Shown one piece after another: positions 7,171-15,745 of a stretch of 35,295 bases of DNA; the first letter of the stretch is position 1, and the number at the start of each line of letters is the position of its first letter. Below the pieces are notes generated by a model. It did no database searches. It saw nothing but the letters and a program-made list of their open reading frames with translations, and was not told the DNA's origin. The DNA lies in NCBI RefSeq assembly GCF_003194385.1, contig NZ_LAPT01000088.1, positions 1-35,295 of the forward strand, written 5' to 3'. The translations under genes were made by a program, and so were the position numbers. The stretch is from Pokkaliibacter plantistimulans (GTDB lineage Bacteria; Pseudomonadota; Gammaproteobacteria; Pseudomonadales; Balneatricaceae).

Positions 7171-9420
7171 TCAGGCTTCAGCTTCGCCAGTATTTCGTGG
7201 CGGGTTGACGGTCAGTTTGGCCAGTTCTGCTTCTGCCGCTACCGAGGTGAGTGAAGGGGCATCGCTTTTGGCCACAGGCGCCGGGCTGCTTTCTTCATCG
7301 CTGGTGGGTTGTGTGCTGGCAGCAGGTTTGGGCTGGAAGGTGTGGGCATGCAGGTCAGGGCGTTCAACGCCATCACGCCAGGCACTGTCCAGCGCTTTCT
7401 GCACCCAGTTATATACCTCGCGTGAAATCACCTGCTCGGCGACCATTTCCTCCAGTGCTGCGCGACCTTTGCGCAACGCAAACAGCCACAGCAGACGGCG
7501 TTCCAGCAAGTCGGTGAACTGCCCAAACTGGGTGCGGGTCTGGCGTAAATCCTGATCCACCAGTTCGATACGGGCAGCCAGTACGCTGTCGAGAATCCCG
7601 GCCATACGCTCGCCCAGCAAGGGATTCAGCCTGCTGGCGTTGTAATAGCGCAGGCGCTCCAGCACCACCCGGCGACAGATCATCAGCTCATAGTGATCCG
7701 CCAGTGCTGAGGCCAGTGGCCCTTTCCAGCGGCCATAGCGATACAGCCACACCGCCAGTCGGTAGCTGAGGGTCGGTTTGAGAATGCGACGGGCCGCACG
7801 GTTATAGCCGATACGGCCGTTAGTGCGGGCCTCATCAATCATCTTGCCGGTATTGCGCAGCATGGCATCCAGATTGGCGACGCCGATGATGCCGCTGCCG
7901 TAGTCACGAATCAGCTCATGCTCACGGGCAGCCAGGGTGACCAGCCCAATCGCCAGACGTTCGCGGTCAGGCAGTGCCGCATCGAGATCCAGTGCGCTGG
8001 ACGCCAGATGGGCGCGATAGCGCTGGTTGACCTCGGTGGCGATGTGCGGGTCGATATGGAAGGTGCTGGCGATGCGTTTGACGGTGGCTTCCACATCCAG
8101 CGTCGACAGCTCTATGGCCTGCTGTTGCAGCGCCTGCTCCTGCGGGCTGAGTTTGTCCAGCCCTAGTTTTCGGATCACCGTACGCAGGCTGGAGCCGTTG
8201 ACCAGCAAACTGAACAGCACAAAGCTGGTGGCCATGATGGCGATAAAGTGGCGGCTGTTCTCCGGCAGGCTGCTGTTTTCCGCCATGCCCATGGCCAGTA
8301 CCAGGGTGACGGCGCCACGCAGGCCACCCCAGGTGATCGCCAGTTTGTAGGTATGGCTGATGGGCTCACTGAGGCGCAGGGCGCTGAGCAGCGGCAGGAA
8401 CAGATACAGCACGGCCAGTCGTGCCAGCAGGGCCGCCAGCACCGCCACCAGCAGATAGCCGACATCGGCCCAGTTCATACCGCTCAGCATCTGCGGCACC
8501 CGCACCGAGGCCAGCAGGAAGACGATGGCTCCGGCGATGCTGGCAATCTGCGCCCACACCAGCTGCAGATGGTTCCAGTTATGGCGCGACAGGCGTGCGT
8601 GCGACAGGCCGTTGATCACCAGCGCCGTGACGACCACTGCCACGACGCCGGAGACGCCCAGCACTTCGTTACCAAACAGAAATACCGGATAAGGAATGGC
8701 CAGCGTAAACGCGGTTTCCGCCAGCGCAATTTCGCCCAGTAGCGGCAGGATAAAAGCGGTGATGCGACCGACAATCAACCCCAGGAGCACGCCACCACCG
8801 AAGGAAACGCTCAGGCTGCTGAGCCCGGATTCCCATGAGAGCGGCACGCTGGGATCGCTGATCATGGCCATCAGCACGGTGACCAGGGCGATGGCGGCGG
8901 CATCGTTCAGCAGGCTTTCCCCTTCGACCAGCCGGATCAGCCGCCCCGGTGCCCCCACTTCGCGAAAGATACCCACAACGGCCGACGGGTCCGTCGTTGC
9001 CACGATGGCTCCTATCAGCAGACACACCGGCCAGCCGTAGGGTGACAGCCCGCCCAGTGCCAGCCCGATCAGGCCGGTCGCGACAATCACCGCCACCACG
9101 GCCAGCAGCAGAATGGGGGCGGCGTCCTGCATCATGCTGCGCACATCAACGGTCAGCGCGACCTGAAACAGCAGTGGCGGCAGGAATATCCACAGGTAGG
9201 CATCGGCAGGCAGGTTGGGATTAACCAGCGGTTCGACAAAGAAGTGGGCAAAGCCCGGTGCCACGGTATTGACGGCGACATAGCTGGTGCCGACCAGAAT
9301 ACCGAGTATGCACAGCAGGGTGGATTCAGGGACTGCCAGACGGGCAGCGACAACCTGGGAGGCGGCCACCATGGCCAGCAGGCATCCCAACAAGACGAGC
9401 AACTCGATGAGTAGGAACAT
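7171..9420 (-). CDS. CPA1-family Na+/H+ antiporter with long cytoplasmic tail
   Basis: The 749-residue protein has an N-terminal membrane domain (1-415) of about 12 hydrophobic segments. CPA1/NhaP hallmarks are present: TTDPSAVVG (142-150), then EGESLLNDAAAIAL with the transport-site Asn-Asp pair (172-173), and WGGLRGAVTL (364-373). Such proteins exchange cytoplasmic Na+ (or K+) for protons across the inner membrane. The remaining 330 residues form a largely helical, charged cytoplasmic tail ending in a low-complexity Pro/Ala/Ser stretch; no cyclic-nucleotide or TrkA domain is obvious. The tail makes it longer than ordinary NhaP proteins and more like the SOS1-type group. No strong ribosome-binding site is visible before the ATG. 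It is separated from puuB by 146 bp on the same strand and may be an independent unit for pH and salt balance. Confidence 0.88.
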   Translation of the reverse strand: MFLLIELLVLLGCLLAMVAASQVVAARLAVPESTLLCILGILVGTSYVAVNTVAPGFAHFFVEPLVNPNLPADAYLWIFLPPLLFQVALTVDVRSMMQDAAPILLLAVVAVIVATGLIGLALGGLSPYGWPVCLLIGAIVATTDPSAVVGIFREVGAPGRLIRLVEGESLLNDAAAIALVTVLMAMISDPSVPLSWESGLSSLSVSFGGGVLLGLIVGRITAFILPLLGEIALAETAFTLAIPYPVFLFGNEVLGVSGVVAVVVTALVINGLSHARLSRHNWNHLQLVWAQIASIAGAIVFLLASVRVPQMLSGMNWADVGYLLVAVLAALLARLAVLYLFLPLLSALRLSEPISHTYKLAITWGGLRGAVTLVLAMGMAENSSLPENSRHFIAIMATSFVLFSLLVNGSSLRTVIRKLGLDKLSPQEQALQQQAIELSTLDVEATVKRIASTFHIDPHIATEVNQRYRAHLASSALDLDAALPDRERLAIGLVTLAAREHELIRDYGSGIIGVANLDAMLRNTGKMIDEARTNGRIGYNRAARRILKPTLSYRLAVWLYRYGRWKGPLASALADHYELMICRRVVLERLRYYNASRLNPLLGERMAGILDSVLAARIELVDQDLRQTRTQFGQFTDLLERRLLWLFALRKGRAALEEMVAEQVISREVYNWVQKALDSAWRDGVERPDLHAHTFQPKPAASTQPTSDEESSPAPVAKSDAPSLTSVAAEAELAKLTVNPPRNTGEAEA

Positions 9421-9554
9421 GTGCAGAGCCGACTAGCGAAACGAACAGGGAAGGAGGAACAGGTGCGGGCGCTATTATCGCCTGCCGGCTGAGCGCTGTC
9501 AGGCTCGGCAGGGTATTTCAGGAGCAGAAATGCTCAGGCTGATAAAACGCCTGA

Positions 9555-10343
9555 TCAGGCACTGATCTGCATGGTGGCTTCACCGATACCGGGGAAGTTG
9601 ACGCGTACCGAGTCGCCAGCCTTGACCTGCAGCGAGCCCATCCAGCTGCCGGTAGTGATGATATCGCCTTTGCGTAGCCCCTGCTGACGGCGGATCAGGT
9701 GGTTCAGCGTCCAGGGCATCAGCAGCCAGGGGTCACCCAGCGCATGGCTGCCGGTCTTGCTGATCTTGAGTTCGTCGTTGATCCACACTTCGACTGCCTG
9801 CGCAGGCAGATTCAGCGCCTGCCAGTCGCTGACTTCGGTGCCGATGACAAAGGCGCCGTTGACGGCATTGTCCGCCAGCCCCCAGAACGGAGCAGGGGAC
9901 TGCCAGTCCTGCAGGCGGCTGTCGATGGTTTCGATCACAACGTGTGCCGCATCGATAGCAGCCCGCAGTTCTTCCTCGCTGTAATCACTGTCGCGTAGCG
10001 GCAGGTCGCTACCCAGACGATAGGCGATCTCTGCTTCAGCGCCGATCAGCTGATAATCCGCCATGGACAGCGTAGCGCCGGTCGGGAACACACGGGCAGG
10101 CCAGATGGGGGCGACAGTGGGGGTGACATCGATACTGCCGGTGCCGCTTTTCCAGGCGCCGGTGCGTTGTCCCTGCTGTTCCCACAGCCGGGCAGACACG
10201 CGCTGCTGGATCGCATAGGCGTCGGCTTCGGTCAGGCCGGGCAGCGTGCTGGAGGTCAGCCACTGTTTATCTTTACGTGCTTGCAGCAGCTGTTGGGCCA
10301 GGGTGTCGAGCAGATCAGAAGGCAGAGTTGGAGCGCTAGTCAT
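9555..10343 (-). CDS. 2-keto-4-pentenoate hydratase family protein
   Basis: The 262-residue sequence fits the MhpD/HpaH hydratase branch of the fumarylacetoacetate hydrolase superfamily in length (about 260-270) and motif order. Visible are GAWKSGTGS (62-70), the acidic metal-site segment LIGAEAEIAYRLG (about 99-111), HVVIETIDSRL, the WGLADNAVNGAFVIG segment, and LRKGDIITTGSWMG near the C-terminus, all usual for this family. These enzymes hydrate 2-hydroxy-2,4-dienoates with Mg2+ or Mn2+ in meta-cleavage routes, or decarboxylate close relatives. No ring-cleavage genes are near, so the substrate is undefined. It lies 49 bp downstream of the membrane-protein gene on the same strand and may share its transcript. 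The ribosome-binding site is weak. A 12-bp palindrome GCCTGATCAGGC (9549-9560) overlaps its stop codon. Confidence 0.85.
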   Translation of the reverse strand: MTSAPTLPSDLLDTLAQQLLQARKDKQWLTSSTLPGLTEADAYAIQQRVSARLWEQQGQRTGAWKSGTGSIDVTPTVAPIWPARVFPTGATLSMADYQLIGAEAEIAYRLGSDLPLRDSDYSEEELRAAIDAAHVVIETIDSRLQDWQSPAPFWGLADNAVNGAFVIGTEVSDWQALNLPAQAVEVWINDELKISKTGSHALGDPWLLMPWTLNHLIRRQQGLRKGDIITTGSWMGSLQVKAGDSVRVNFPGIGEATMQISA

Positions 10344-10392
10344 AGTCGTATCCAGTGAGGTCGCTGCCCCGGCAGGGGCGGTCGGGGAGGTA

Positions 10393-11070
10393 TCACACCT
10401 GAATATTGGTGTTGTCCATTTCTTCTTCCGCCAGCGTGAAGTGGCGGAACAGGAACACCGTCGTGAAGATGGTGGTGTAGACGGAAATCACATTGCTCAG
10501 CAGCAGGGCGGGCAGATCCCAGCCGGCGCTGGTCAGGGTATGCAGAAGGATGATCGAAACCAGTGCAACCGGAATGGTGATCGCCAGCAGTCCGACAAAA
10601 ATATCAATCTTGTTGTCAGAGGTCTGGTGCCAGCTTGAGGTGATGCTGCTGGTCAGGCTCTTGCGACGACAGACGATGTTGAAGTCAATAAAGGACATCC
10701 GCAGGAAGATCAGGATACCGGGCAGGACAAACGCCAGCAGCCCCGCCGCCGTAGCCAGACCGTGCACCAGATAACCGAGAAACAGGGTGCTCCAAAGCGG
10801 AAAGGGCACGTTCAGCTCATCAGGCATGCTGCCATTGCGGCCGGTGCGGATAGCGAAATGCAGATAGCGGATCAGCTTGGCCATGAAGTAGGGGTAGATC
10901 ACTAAGGCAAAAATGGTCTGCAGCTTGTGCAGCAATGGCGAGCTGGGATTGGCCATGGCCACAACGAAATCGGCCAGCATCAACAGCGCCAGATAGGGCA
11001 GCATCACCTTGTTGATACTGGTGAAGTTTCTGCGGGTGAAGTACAGCGCTTCCGAAATGGGTTCCAGCAT
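10393..11070 (-). CDS. Integral membrane protein, YciC-like, function unknown
   Basis: The 225-residue protein has about five or six hydrophobic segments: YLALLMLADFVVAMA, LQTIFALVIYPYFMAKLI, LFLGYLVHGLATAAGLLAFVL, the IDIFVGLLAITIPVALVSIIL segment and LLLSNVISVYTTIFTTVFLF. The loop LPGILIFLRMSFIDFNIV, between membrane segments, is reminiscent of the YciC/UPF0259 group of uncharacterised inner-membrane proteins. There is no signal peptide or catalytic motif. It precedes the hydratase gene by 49 bp on the same strand. An AAAGG lies about 12 bases upstream of the ATG, a rather long spacing. No function can be assigned. Confidence 0.75.
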   Translation of the reverse strand: MLEPISEALYFTRRNFTSINKVMLPYLALLMLADFVVAMANPSSPLLHKLQTIFALVIYPYFMAKLIRYLHFAIRTGRNGSMPDELNVPFPLWSTLFLGYLVHGLATAAGLLAFVLPGILIFLRMSFIDFNIVCRRKSLTSSITSSWHQTSDNKIDIFVGLLAITIPVALVSIILLHTLTSAGWDLPALLLSNVISVYTTIFTTVFLFRHFTLAEEEMDNTNIQV

Positions 11071-11346
11071 AGTGTCATGTGGCCTTTATTCGACGGTCCT
11101 TATCCGATCAGTGGAAGTGTATCGGCAGGGAATGACGGGTGGATTGCAGATTTGTTGCAAGCCTAACCAAAGGTGAGACCGATTTCTATATGCGGCAGCG
11201 CATGGTGACAGGTATTACAGCGACGGTAACAGACAGGGGCTGACCCGTGTTGTCACAGGGCCGGGAAATGTCTGAGCGAGCATGGATAAAGTGGGGCAAT
11301 GGCGCTGCTCATTGGCCATTGCCCCGGGTGGAGCCGGTAGTGCGTT

Positions 11347-11565
11347 TAACAGGTCGTTGAAAATCTATCTGCGTTGCCGAATACCGCGTCAAAAACAGGC
11401 TCACAGCCAAAGGCTGAACGTGCTTTAGCACGGCCCCGAAGGGGCGAGCGGAGCGAGTCAAATGCTCATTTAGTCCACTAAACTCCGCTTTTTCGCCTGT
11501 TTCTTGTGCCCTCGGGGTATTTCCTTGTCTCGGCTGCCTCGATAACGTTTTTCAACAGCCTGTTA
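11347..11565. repeat. Dispersed intergenic repeat, copy A (219 bp)
   Basis: The element is bounded by imperfect inverted ends: TAACAGGTCGTTGAAAA on the left and, reversed, TAACAGGCTGTTGAAAA on the right. Its core reads AATGCTCATTTAGTCCACTA followed by AACTCCGCTTTTTCGCCTGT. The core and the left segment match the reverse complement of copy C (30498-30643) with 2 mismatches in 41 and about 6 in 39. It encodes nothing. It is probably a non-autonomous, MITE- or REP-like genomic repeat. Confidence 0.8.
11404..11445. repeat. Three tandem mini-hairpins within repeat copy A
   Basis: Three 5-bp stems follow one another almost without gap: CAGCC-AAA-GGCTG (11404-11416), CGTGC-TTTA-GCACG (11419-11432) and GCCCC-GAA-GGGGC (11433-11445). 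The segment of about 59 bp that holds them is absent from copy C, so it is an insertion or a subfamily module. Confidence 0.7.
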
Positions 11566-11576
11566 GCGGTTTACGA

Positions 11577-12773
11577 TCAGGCAACCATGCCGTGCGGATC
11601 AATCACGAATTTCTTCGCTGCGCCGCCATCGAAGTCAGCGTAGCCGTTGGGCGCCTCATCAAGGGTGATGACTTTCACATTCACGGCATCGGCAATCTTG
11701 ATCTTGTTGAACAGGATTGCCTGCATCAGTGGCCGGTGATACTTCATGACCGGGCACTGGCCGGTGTGGAATGAGTGGGACTTAGCCCAGCCCAGACCAA
11801 AGCGCATGCTCAGTGCACCCTGTTTGGCCGCCTCATCAATCGCACCCGGATCTTCGGTAACGTACAGCCCGGGAATACCAATCTGGCCACCGGCACGGGT
11901 CATCTGCATGGCAGAGTTGAGTACGGTCGCGGGGGCTTCCTTGTGGTGGTTACAGCCGCAGGCATGGGCTTCAAAACCTACGCAGTCGACAAAGGCATCG
12001 ACTTCGCGCTCGCCCAGAATGGCTTCCAGCTTGTCGGCCATGTCACCTTCTTCGGTCAGGTCGATGGTTTCGCAACCAAAGCTGCGTGCCTGTTCCAGAC
12101 GCTGGGCATTCATATCACCGACGATGACGCAGGCAGCGCCCAGCAGTTGTGCCGAGGCTGCGGCGGCCAGACCCACCGGGCCCGCACCGGCGATGTAAAC
12201 GGTTGAGCCGGGGCCAACGCCTGCGGTGACGCAGCCGTGGAAGCCGGTCGGCAGAATGTCGGAGAGCAGCGTCAGATCACGGATTTTTTCCAGTGCCTGA
12301 TCTTTGTCGGGGAATTTCAGCAGGTTGAAGTCGGCATAGGGCACCATGACGAATTCCGCCTGACCACCGACCCAGCCGCCCATGTCGACGTAACCATAAG
12401 CCGCACCAGGGCGGGCCGGGTTAACGTTCAGGCAGATGCCGGTTTTGCCTTCCTTACAGTTACGGCAGCGGCCGCAGGCAATGTTGAAGGGGACAGAGAC
12501 CACATCGCCGACCTTGAGAAACTCCACATCACTGCCGCATTCAATAATCTGCCCGGTAATTTCATGGCCGAGTACCAGACCGGCAGGGGCGGTCGTGCGT
12601 CCGCGCACCATGTGCTGGTCGCTACCGCAGATATTGGTGGTGATGACTTTGAGAATGACGCCGTGGTTGCACAGACGTTTACCCAGCGACAGGGTGGGGA
12701 ACTCGATGCTGCTGACTTCTACTTTTCCAGGGCCCTGATAGACGACCCCACGGTTAGCGTGATTTGAACACAT
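11577..12773 (-). CDS. fdhA: Glutathione-independent formaldehyde dehydrogenase
   Basis: This 398-residue zinc-dependent medium-chain dehydrogenase matches Pseudomonas formaldehyde dehydrogenase in length and sequence. It oxidises formaldehyde to formate with NAD+ and without glutathione. Catalytic zinc ligands include C49 (NICGSDQH) and H70-E71 (GHE); the structural zinc cluster is C100, C103, C106 and C114 in the ACGRCRNCKEGKTGIC stretch. The NAD-binding motif is AGAGPVGLAAA, and the family-specific CVGFEAHACGCNHH segment is present. AAGGAG lies upstream of the ATG. In betaine and sarcosine breakdown each demethylation releases formaldehyde or methylene-THF, so its place opposite sdaA and near purU and gbdR fits the GbdR-controlled C1 module known from Pseudomonas. 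Its promoter lies in the shared divergent region 12774-13105. Confidence 0.94.
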   Translation of the reverse strand: MCSNHANRGVVYQGPGKVEVSSIEFPTLSLGKRLCNHGVILKVITTNICGSDQHMVRGRTTAPAGLVLGHEITGQIIECGSDVEFLKVGDVVSVPFNIACGRCRNCKEGKTGICLNVNPARPGAAYGYVDMGGWVGGQAEFVMVPYADFNLLKFPDKDQALEKIRDLTLLSDILPTGFHGCVTAGVGPGSTVYIAGAGPVGLAAAASAQLLGAACVIVGDMNAQRLEQARSFGCETIDLTEEGDMADKLEAILGEREVDAFVDCVGFEAHACGCNHHKEAPATVLNSAMQMTRAGGQIGIPGLYVTEDPGAIDEAAKQGALSMRFGLGWAKSHSFHTGQCPVMKYHRPLMQAILFNKIKIADAVNVKVITLDEAPNGYADFDGGAAKKFVIDPHGMVA

Positions 12774-13105
12774 GCCTTAGCTCCTTGTTGTTTTAGCTGG
12801 CGGTGTGATGCGAAGAGATGCGTCCGATCTGGGAGTGTGTGCATTCCCTAGGGCCGGGTCGCACACCGCAGTCTTCCGCTGGCCAGTCTAGGCAGTTCAA
12901 AACGTCAGCAGTTGTCTGAATGGGGCCTCGACATATCCGAGAAAGACATTCTTGAGCGGGCACGATACATCGCGCGGTTTAAGCTAACCCCATGTCGTCT
13001 ACTGACATGAGCTGCGGTAGGGAGGCACAGATAATGGAGCATTGCCGCTCGTAAAAACGTTGCCGAGTTGGCCGGTTCTGGTCGGCGGCAGAATAGAGGT
13101 GAATC
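12774..13105. promoter_or_regulatory. Divergent fdhA/sdaA promoter region with GACAT repeats
   Basis: These 332 bp separate divergent fdhA and sdaA. GACAT occurs at 12930-12934 and 12945-12949 as a direct repeat with 15-bp period. CATGTC (12991-12996) and GACATG (13004-13009) form an inverted pair with a 7-bp gap. Paired direct repeats of this kind are usual for AraC-family activators, and gbdR is 2.6 kb away, so these are candidate GbdR sites. I have not matched them to a published GbdR consensus. Confidence 0.4.
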
Positions 13106-14485
13106 ATGTCTATCAGCGTCTTTGATCTGTTCAAAATCGGCATCGGTCCTTCCAGCTCCCATACCGTTGGCCCCATGCGGGCGGCGGCTGACTTTGCCGA
13201 CGCCGTGCGTCAGCAGGGTCTGGTGCAGGATGTGCAGCGGCTGGAAATCCACTTGTATGGCTCACTCAGTTCCACCGGCCGTGGCCATGCCACCGACCGC
13301 GCAGTGCTGATGGGGCTGATGGGCGAACGCCCCGACACCATCAATCCCGATGCCATCGAGCCCAGCATGCGTACGATTATTGAACGGCGCGAGCTGGCTT
13401 TGGCGGGGCAGTGGCCTGTCGCTTTTGACTATGCCACTGATCTGATCTTTATCGACGAGCCGTTGCCCTATCATCCCAATGGCATGAGCATTGTGGCCTA
13501 TGGTGCGGGCGATCAGACGCTCTATGCCAATACCTATTACTCTATCGGTGGCGGCTTTGTATTGGATGAGGCCCAGGTTGCCTCTGGTGCGGGGGCAACG
13601 GACGACAAGGCACTGCCTTATCCTTTCACTACCGGCGCCGAGCTGCTGCGCCTGTGTGAGCTGCACGGCCTGCGTGTCAGCCGTCTGATGATGGAGAACG
13701 AGAAGGTCTGGCGCAGTGAGGCAGAAATCCGCAGCGGCCTGATGTCCATCTGGCAGGCGATGAAAGCCTGTGTTGATCGTGGCCTGCATCAGCAGGGTAT
13801 TTTGCCCGGCGGTCTTAACGTCAAGCGCCGTGCGGCCAAGCTGCATGCCTCACTACGTGCCGCCAGCGGTGGCAACATCATCAGCAGTACCCTCAATGCC
13901 ATGGACTGGGTCAACCTCTATGCGCTGGCGGTCAATGAGGAGAACGCAGCCGGTGGCCGCATGGTAACGGCGCCCACCAATGGTGCTGCCGGTATCATCC
14001 CGGCGGTGCTGCACTACTACATGAGCTTCAAACCCAGCGCGCAGGATGAAGATGTGATCGAGTTCATGCTGGCCGCTGCAGCGGTGGGTATTCTCTGCAA
14101 AATCAATGCGTCCATCTCCGGGGCCGAAGTGGGCTGTCAGGGTGAGGTCGGCTCAGCATGTGCCATGGCAGCAGCAGGTCTGACCGAAGTGATGGGCGGT
14201 ACCCCTGAGCAGGTGGAGAACGCCGCTGAGATCGGTCTTGAGCACAACCTGGGTCTGACCTGTGATCCGGTGGGCGGGCTGGTACAGGTGCCCTGTATCG
14301 AGCGCAACGCCATTGCCGCGATGAAGGCGATCAATGCCACCCAGCTGGCGCTGCGCGGTGATGGCAGCCACTTTATTTCTCTCGACAAGGTCATTCGCAC
14401 CATGCGTGAAACCGGTCGCGACATGCAGGACAAGTACAAGGAAACCTCCAAGGGAGGGCTGGCGGTCAACGCCATCGAATGTTGA
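13106..14485 (+). CDS. sdaA: L-serine dehydratase (iron-sulfur, single chain)
   Basis: The 459-residue protein is a full-length bacterial L-serine ammonia-lyase that converts serine to pyruvate and ammonia. The beta domain starts with [20 protein letters not shown] (3-22), the substrate-binding SSSHT region. The alpha domain holds the [4Fe-4S] cysteines, seen at C344 (EVGCQGE), C386 (LTCDPVGG) and C397 (VPCIER), and the [13 protein letters not shown] motif (288-300). GAGG precedes the ATG. It is divergent from fdhA and is followed 101 bp later by purU on the same strand. In betaine catabolism glycine plus methylene-THF gives serine, which this enzyme would feed into pyruvate. The gene is also called sdaB in related genomes. 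Confidence 0.94.
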   Translation: MSISVFDLFKIGIGPSSSHTVGPMRAAADFADAVRQQGLVQDVQRLEIHLYGSLSSTGRGHATDRAVLMGLMGERPDTINPDAIEPSMRTIIERRELALAGQWPVAFDYATDLIFIDEPLPYHPNGMSIVAYGAGDQTLYANTYYSIGGGFVLDEAQVASGAGATDDKALPYPFTTGAELLRLCELHGLRVSRLMMENEKVWRSEAEIRSGLMSIWQAMKACVDRGLHQQGILPGGLNVKRRAAKLHASLRAASGGNIISSTLNAMDWVNLYALAVNEENAAGGRMVTAPTNGAAGIIPAVLHYYMSFKPSAQDEDVIEFMLAAAAVGILCKINASISGAEVGCQGEVGSACAMAAAGLTEVMGGTPEQVENAAEIGLEHNLGLTCDPVGGLVQVPCIERNAIAAMKAINATQLALRGDGSHFISLDKVIRTMRETGRDMQDKYKETSKGGLAVNAIEC

Positions 14486-14586
14486 TGAATACCTTCTCGG
14501 CGTCTTGAACGCTGAGGCTGAATTCACCATCGGCATAATAATAAAAGCCGGCGCCCGGCGTCGGCATGCAGCAAGAGGAAACGGCT

Positions 14587-15453
14587 ATGCAGCCAGAAAG
14601 CAACACCTGGATCCTGACCGCCCACTGCGAAAGCCGCCTGGGTACGGTCGATGCGCTGACCGCCTATCTGCGTCGCACCGGTAATTACATTACCGAACTG
14701 AACTCCTTTGATGACCGTCTGGCCAGCCGTTTCTTCATTCGTGCAGTGTTTCGCAGCAGTGACAGCCAGTTTGACGAGCAGGCATTTCGCGAAGGGTTTG
14801 CCGAGCAGGCCGAACCCTTTGCCATGGAGTGGAGCCTGACTCCGGTTCATCATCGCACCAAGGTGGTGATCATGGTGTCCAAATACGATCACTGCCTGAA
14901 TGATCTGCTGTACCGTTACCGCACTGGCCACCTGCCGATCGAGATTCCGGCCATCATTTCCAATCACCCCGACCTGCGCGGACTGGCCGACTGGCATGGC
15001 ATTCCTTACTACCATTTCCCCATCACCCCTGAGACCAAGCTGAAGCAGGAGAATCAGGTGTGGGACTGCATTCAGCAGGCCGGGGCGGAACTGGTGGTGT
15101 TGGCCCGCTATATGCAGGTACTTTCCCCGGCTATGTGTGAACGACTGGACGGCTGGGCCATCAACATCCATCACTCTCTGCTTCCCGGATTCAAGGGCGC
15201 GCGCCCCTACCATCAGGCCTATGAAAAAGGCGTCAAGCTGGTAGGTGCAACGGCTCATTATGTGAATAACGCCCTTGATGAAGGGCCGATTATCACGCAG
15301 GGAGTACAGGCGGTGGACCATGCCCACTATCCGGAGGATTTGGTAGCCAAGGGGCAGGATATCGAATGTATCACGCTGGCCAGAGCGGTGAGTTACCACA
15401 TTGAGAAGCGTGTATTCCTGCACGGGAACCGTACTGTGGTATTCCCAAGCTAA
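14587..15453 (+). CDS. purU: Formyltetrahydrofolate deformylase
   Basis: The protein (288 residues from this start) has an ACT-type regulatory domain (about 8-85) followed by a formyltransferase-fold hydrolase domain. The catalytic Asn-His-Asp set is visible: N193 and H195 in AINIHHSLLPGFKGA, and D231 in ALDEGPII. It releases formate from 10-formyl-THF and so recycles THF when C1 units are in excess. The ATG at 14587 is preferred to the one at 14566 because AAGAGGA lies just before it and the ACT domain begins soon after. It lies between sdaA and gbdR in the same orientation. Pseudomonas genomes carry a purU copy with the sarcosine oxidase genes, consistent with a role in betaine/sarcosine C1 disposal here. 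Confidence 0.93.
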   Translation: MQPESNTWILTAHCESRLGTVDALTAYLRRTGNYITELNSFDDRLASRFFIRAVFRSSDSQFDEQAFREGFAEQAEPFAMEWSLTPVHHRTKVVIMVSKYDHCLNDLLYRYRTGHLPIEIPAIISNHPDLRGLADWHGIPYYHFPITPETKLKQENQVWDCIQQAGAELVVLARYMQVLSPAMCERLDGWAINIHHSLLPGFKGARPYHQAYEKGVKLVGATAHYVNNALDEGPIITQGVQAVDHAHYPEDLVAKGQDIECITLARAVSYHIEKRVFLHGNRTVVFPS

Positions 15454-15745
15454 GCAGAGCTTGCCCTGCAGTGAAGCAGGCGGTTACGGTGAGGTAATTG
15501 CTGCTGCACTGAAGGATTGCATTCGAACTAAACAAGGTTAAATTGGTTGTTCGGGTGGTGTTCAACAAAGCCGCCTTTCACCTCAGCCCCTAAATCGCTG
15601 CCGCCTGGGAAACCACGGCACAAGCTGAAAATAACAACAACACGGCCACAGGTGCAGTGCACCTGACACAGAGGGAACACATGGACGGGTACCGACTCCC
15701 GGCGCAATGGTTCCTGCAAGATCGTGATTGGGGAGACCAGATAAG
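15454..15745. promoter_or_regulatory. purU-gbdR intergenic region
   Basis: No gene is visible in these 292 bp. A 7-bp hairpin CAGGTGC-AGT-GCACCTG occupies 15649-15665, followed by GGGGAGA (15730-15736), the ribosome-binding site of gbdR. The gap is long enough for gbdR to have its own promoter; no confident -35/-10 pair was picked. Confidence 0.4.

Larger units (their letters stand above)
11071..11576. other. Gene-free region carrying a dispersed repeat copy
   Basis: This gap of about 500 bp lies between the fdhA stop and the start of the membrane-protein gene, both on the minus strand. Its left half shows no gene. Its right half is occupied by repeat copy A (11347-11565), which ends about 12 bp beyond the fdhA stop and may act as its transcript end. 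Confidence 0.5.

Noticed and set aside
12905-13252. 115-codon minus-strand frame across the fdhA/sdaA gap
   Set aside because: Overlaps the well-supported start of sdaA, has no clear ribosome-binding site and no recognised motif.
14524-15423. 299-codon open frame on the minus strand
   Set aside because: Mirror frame of purU; no domain and no independent start signal.
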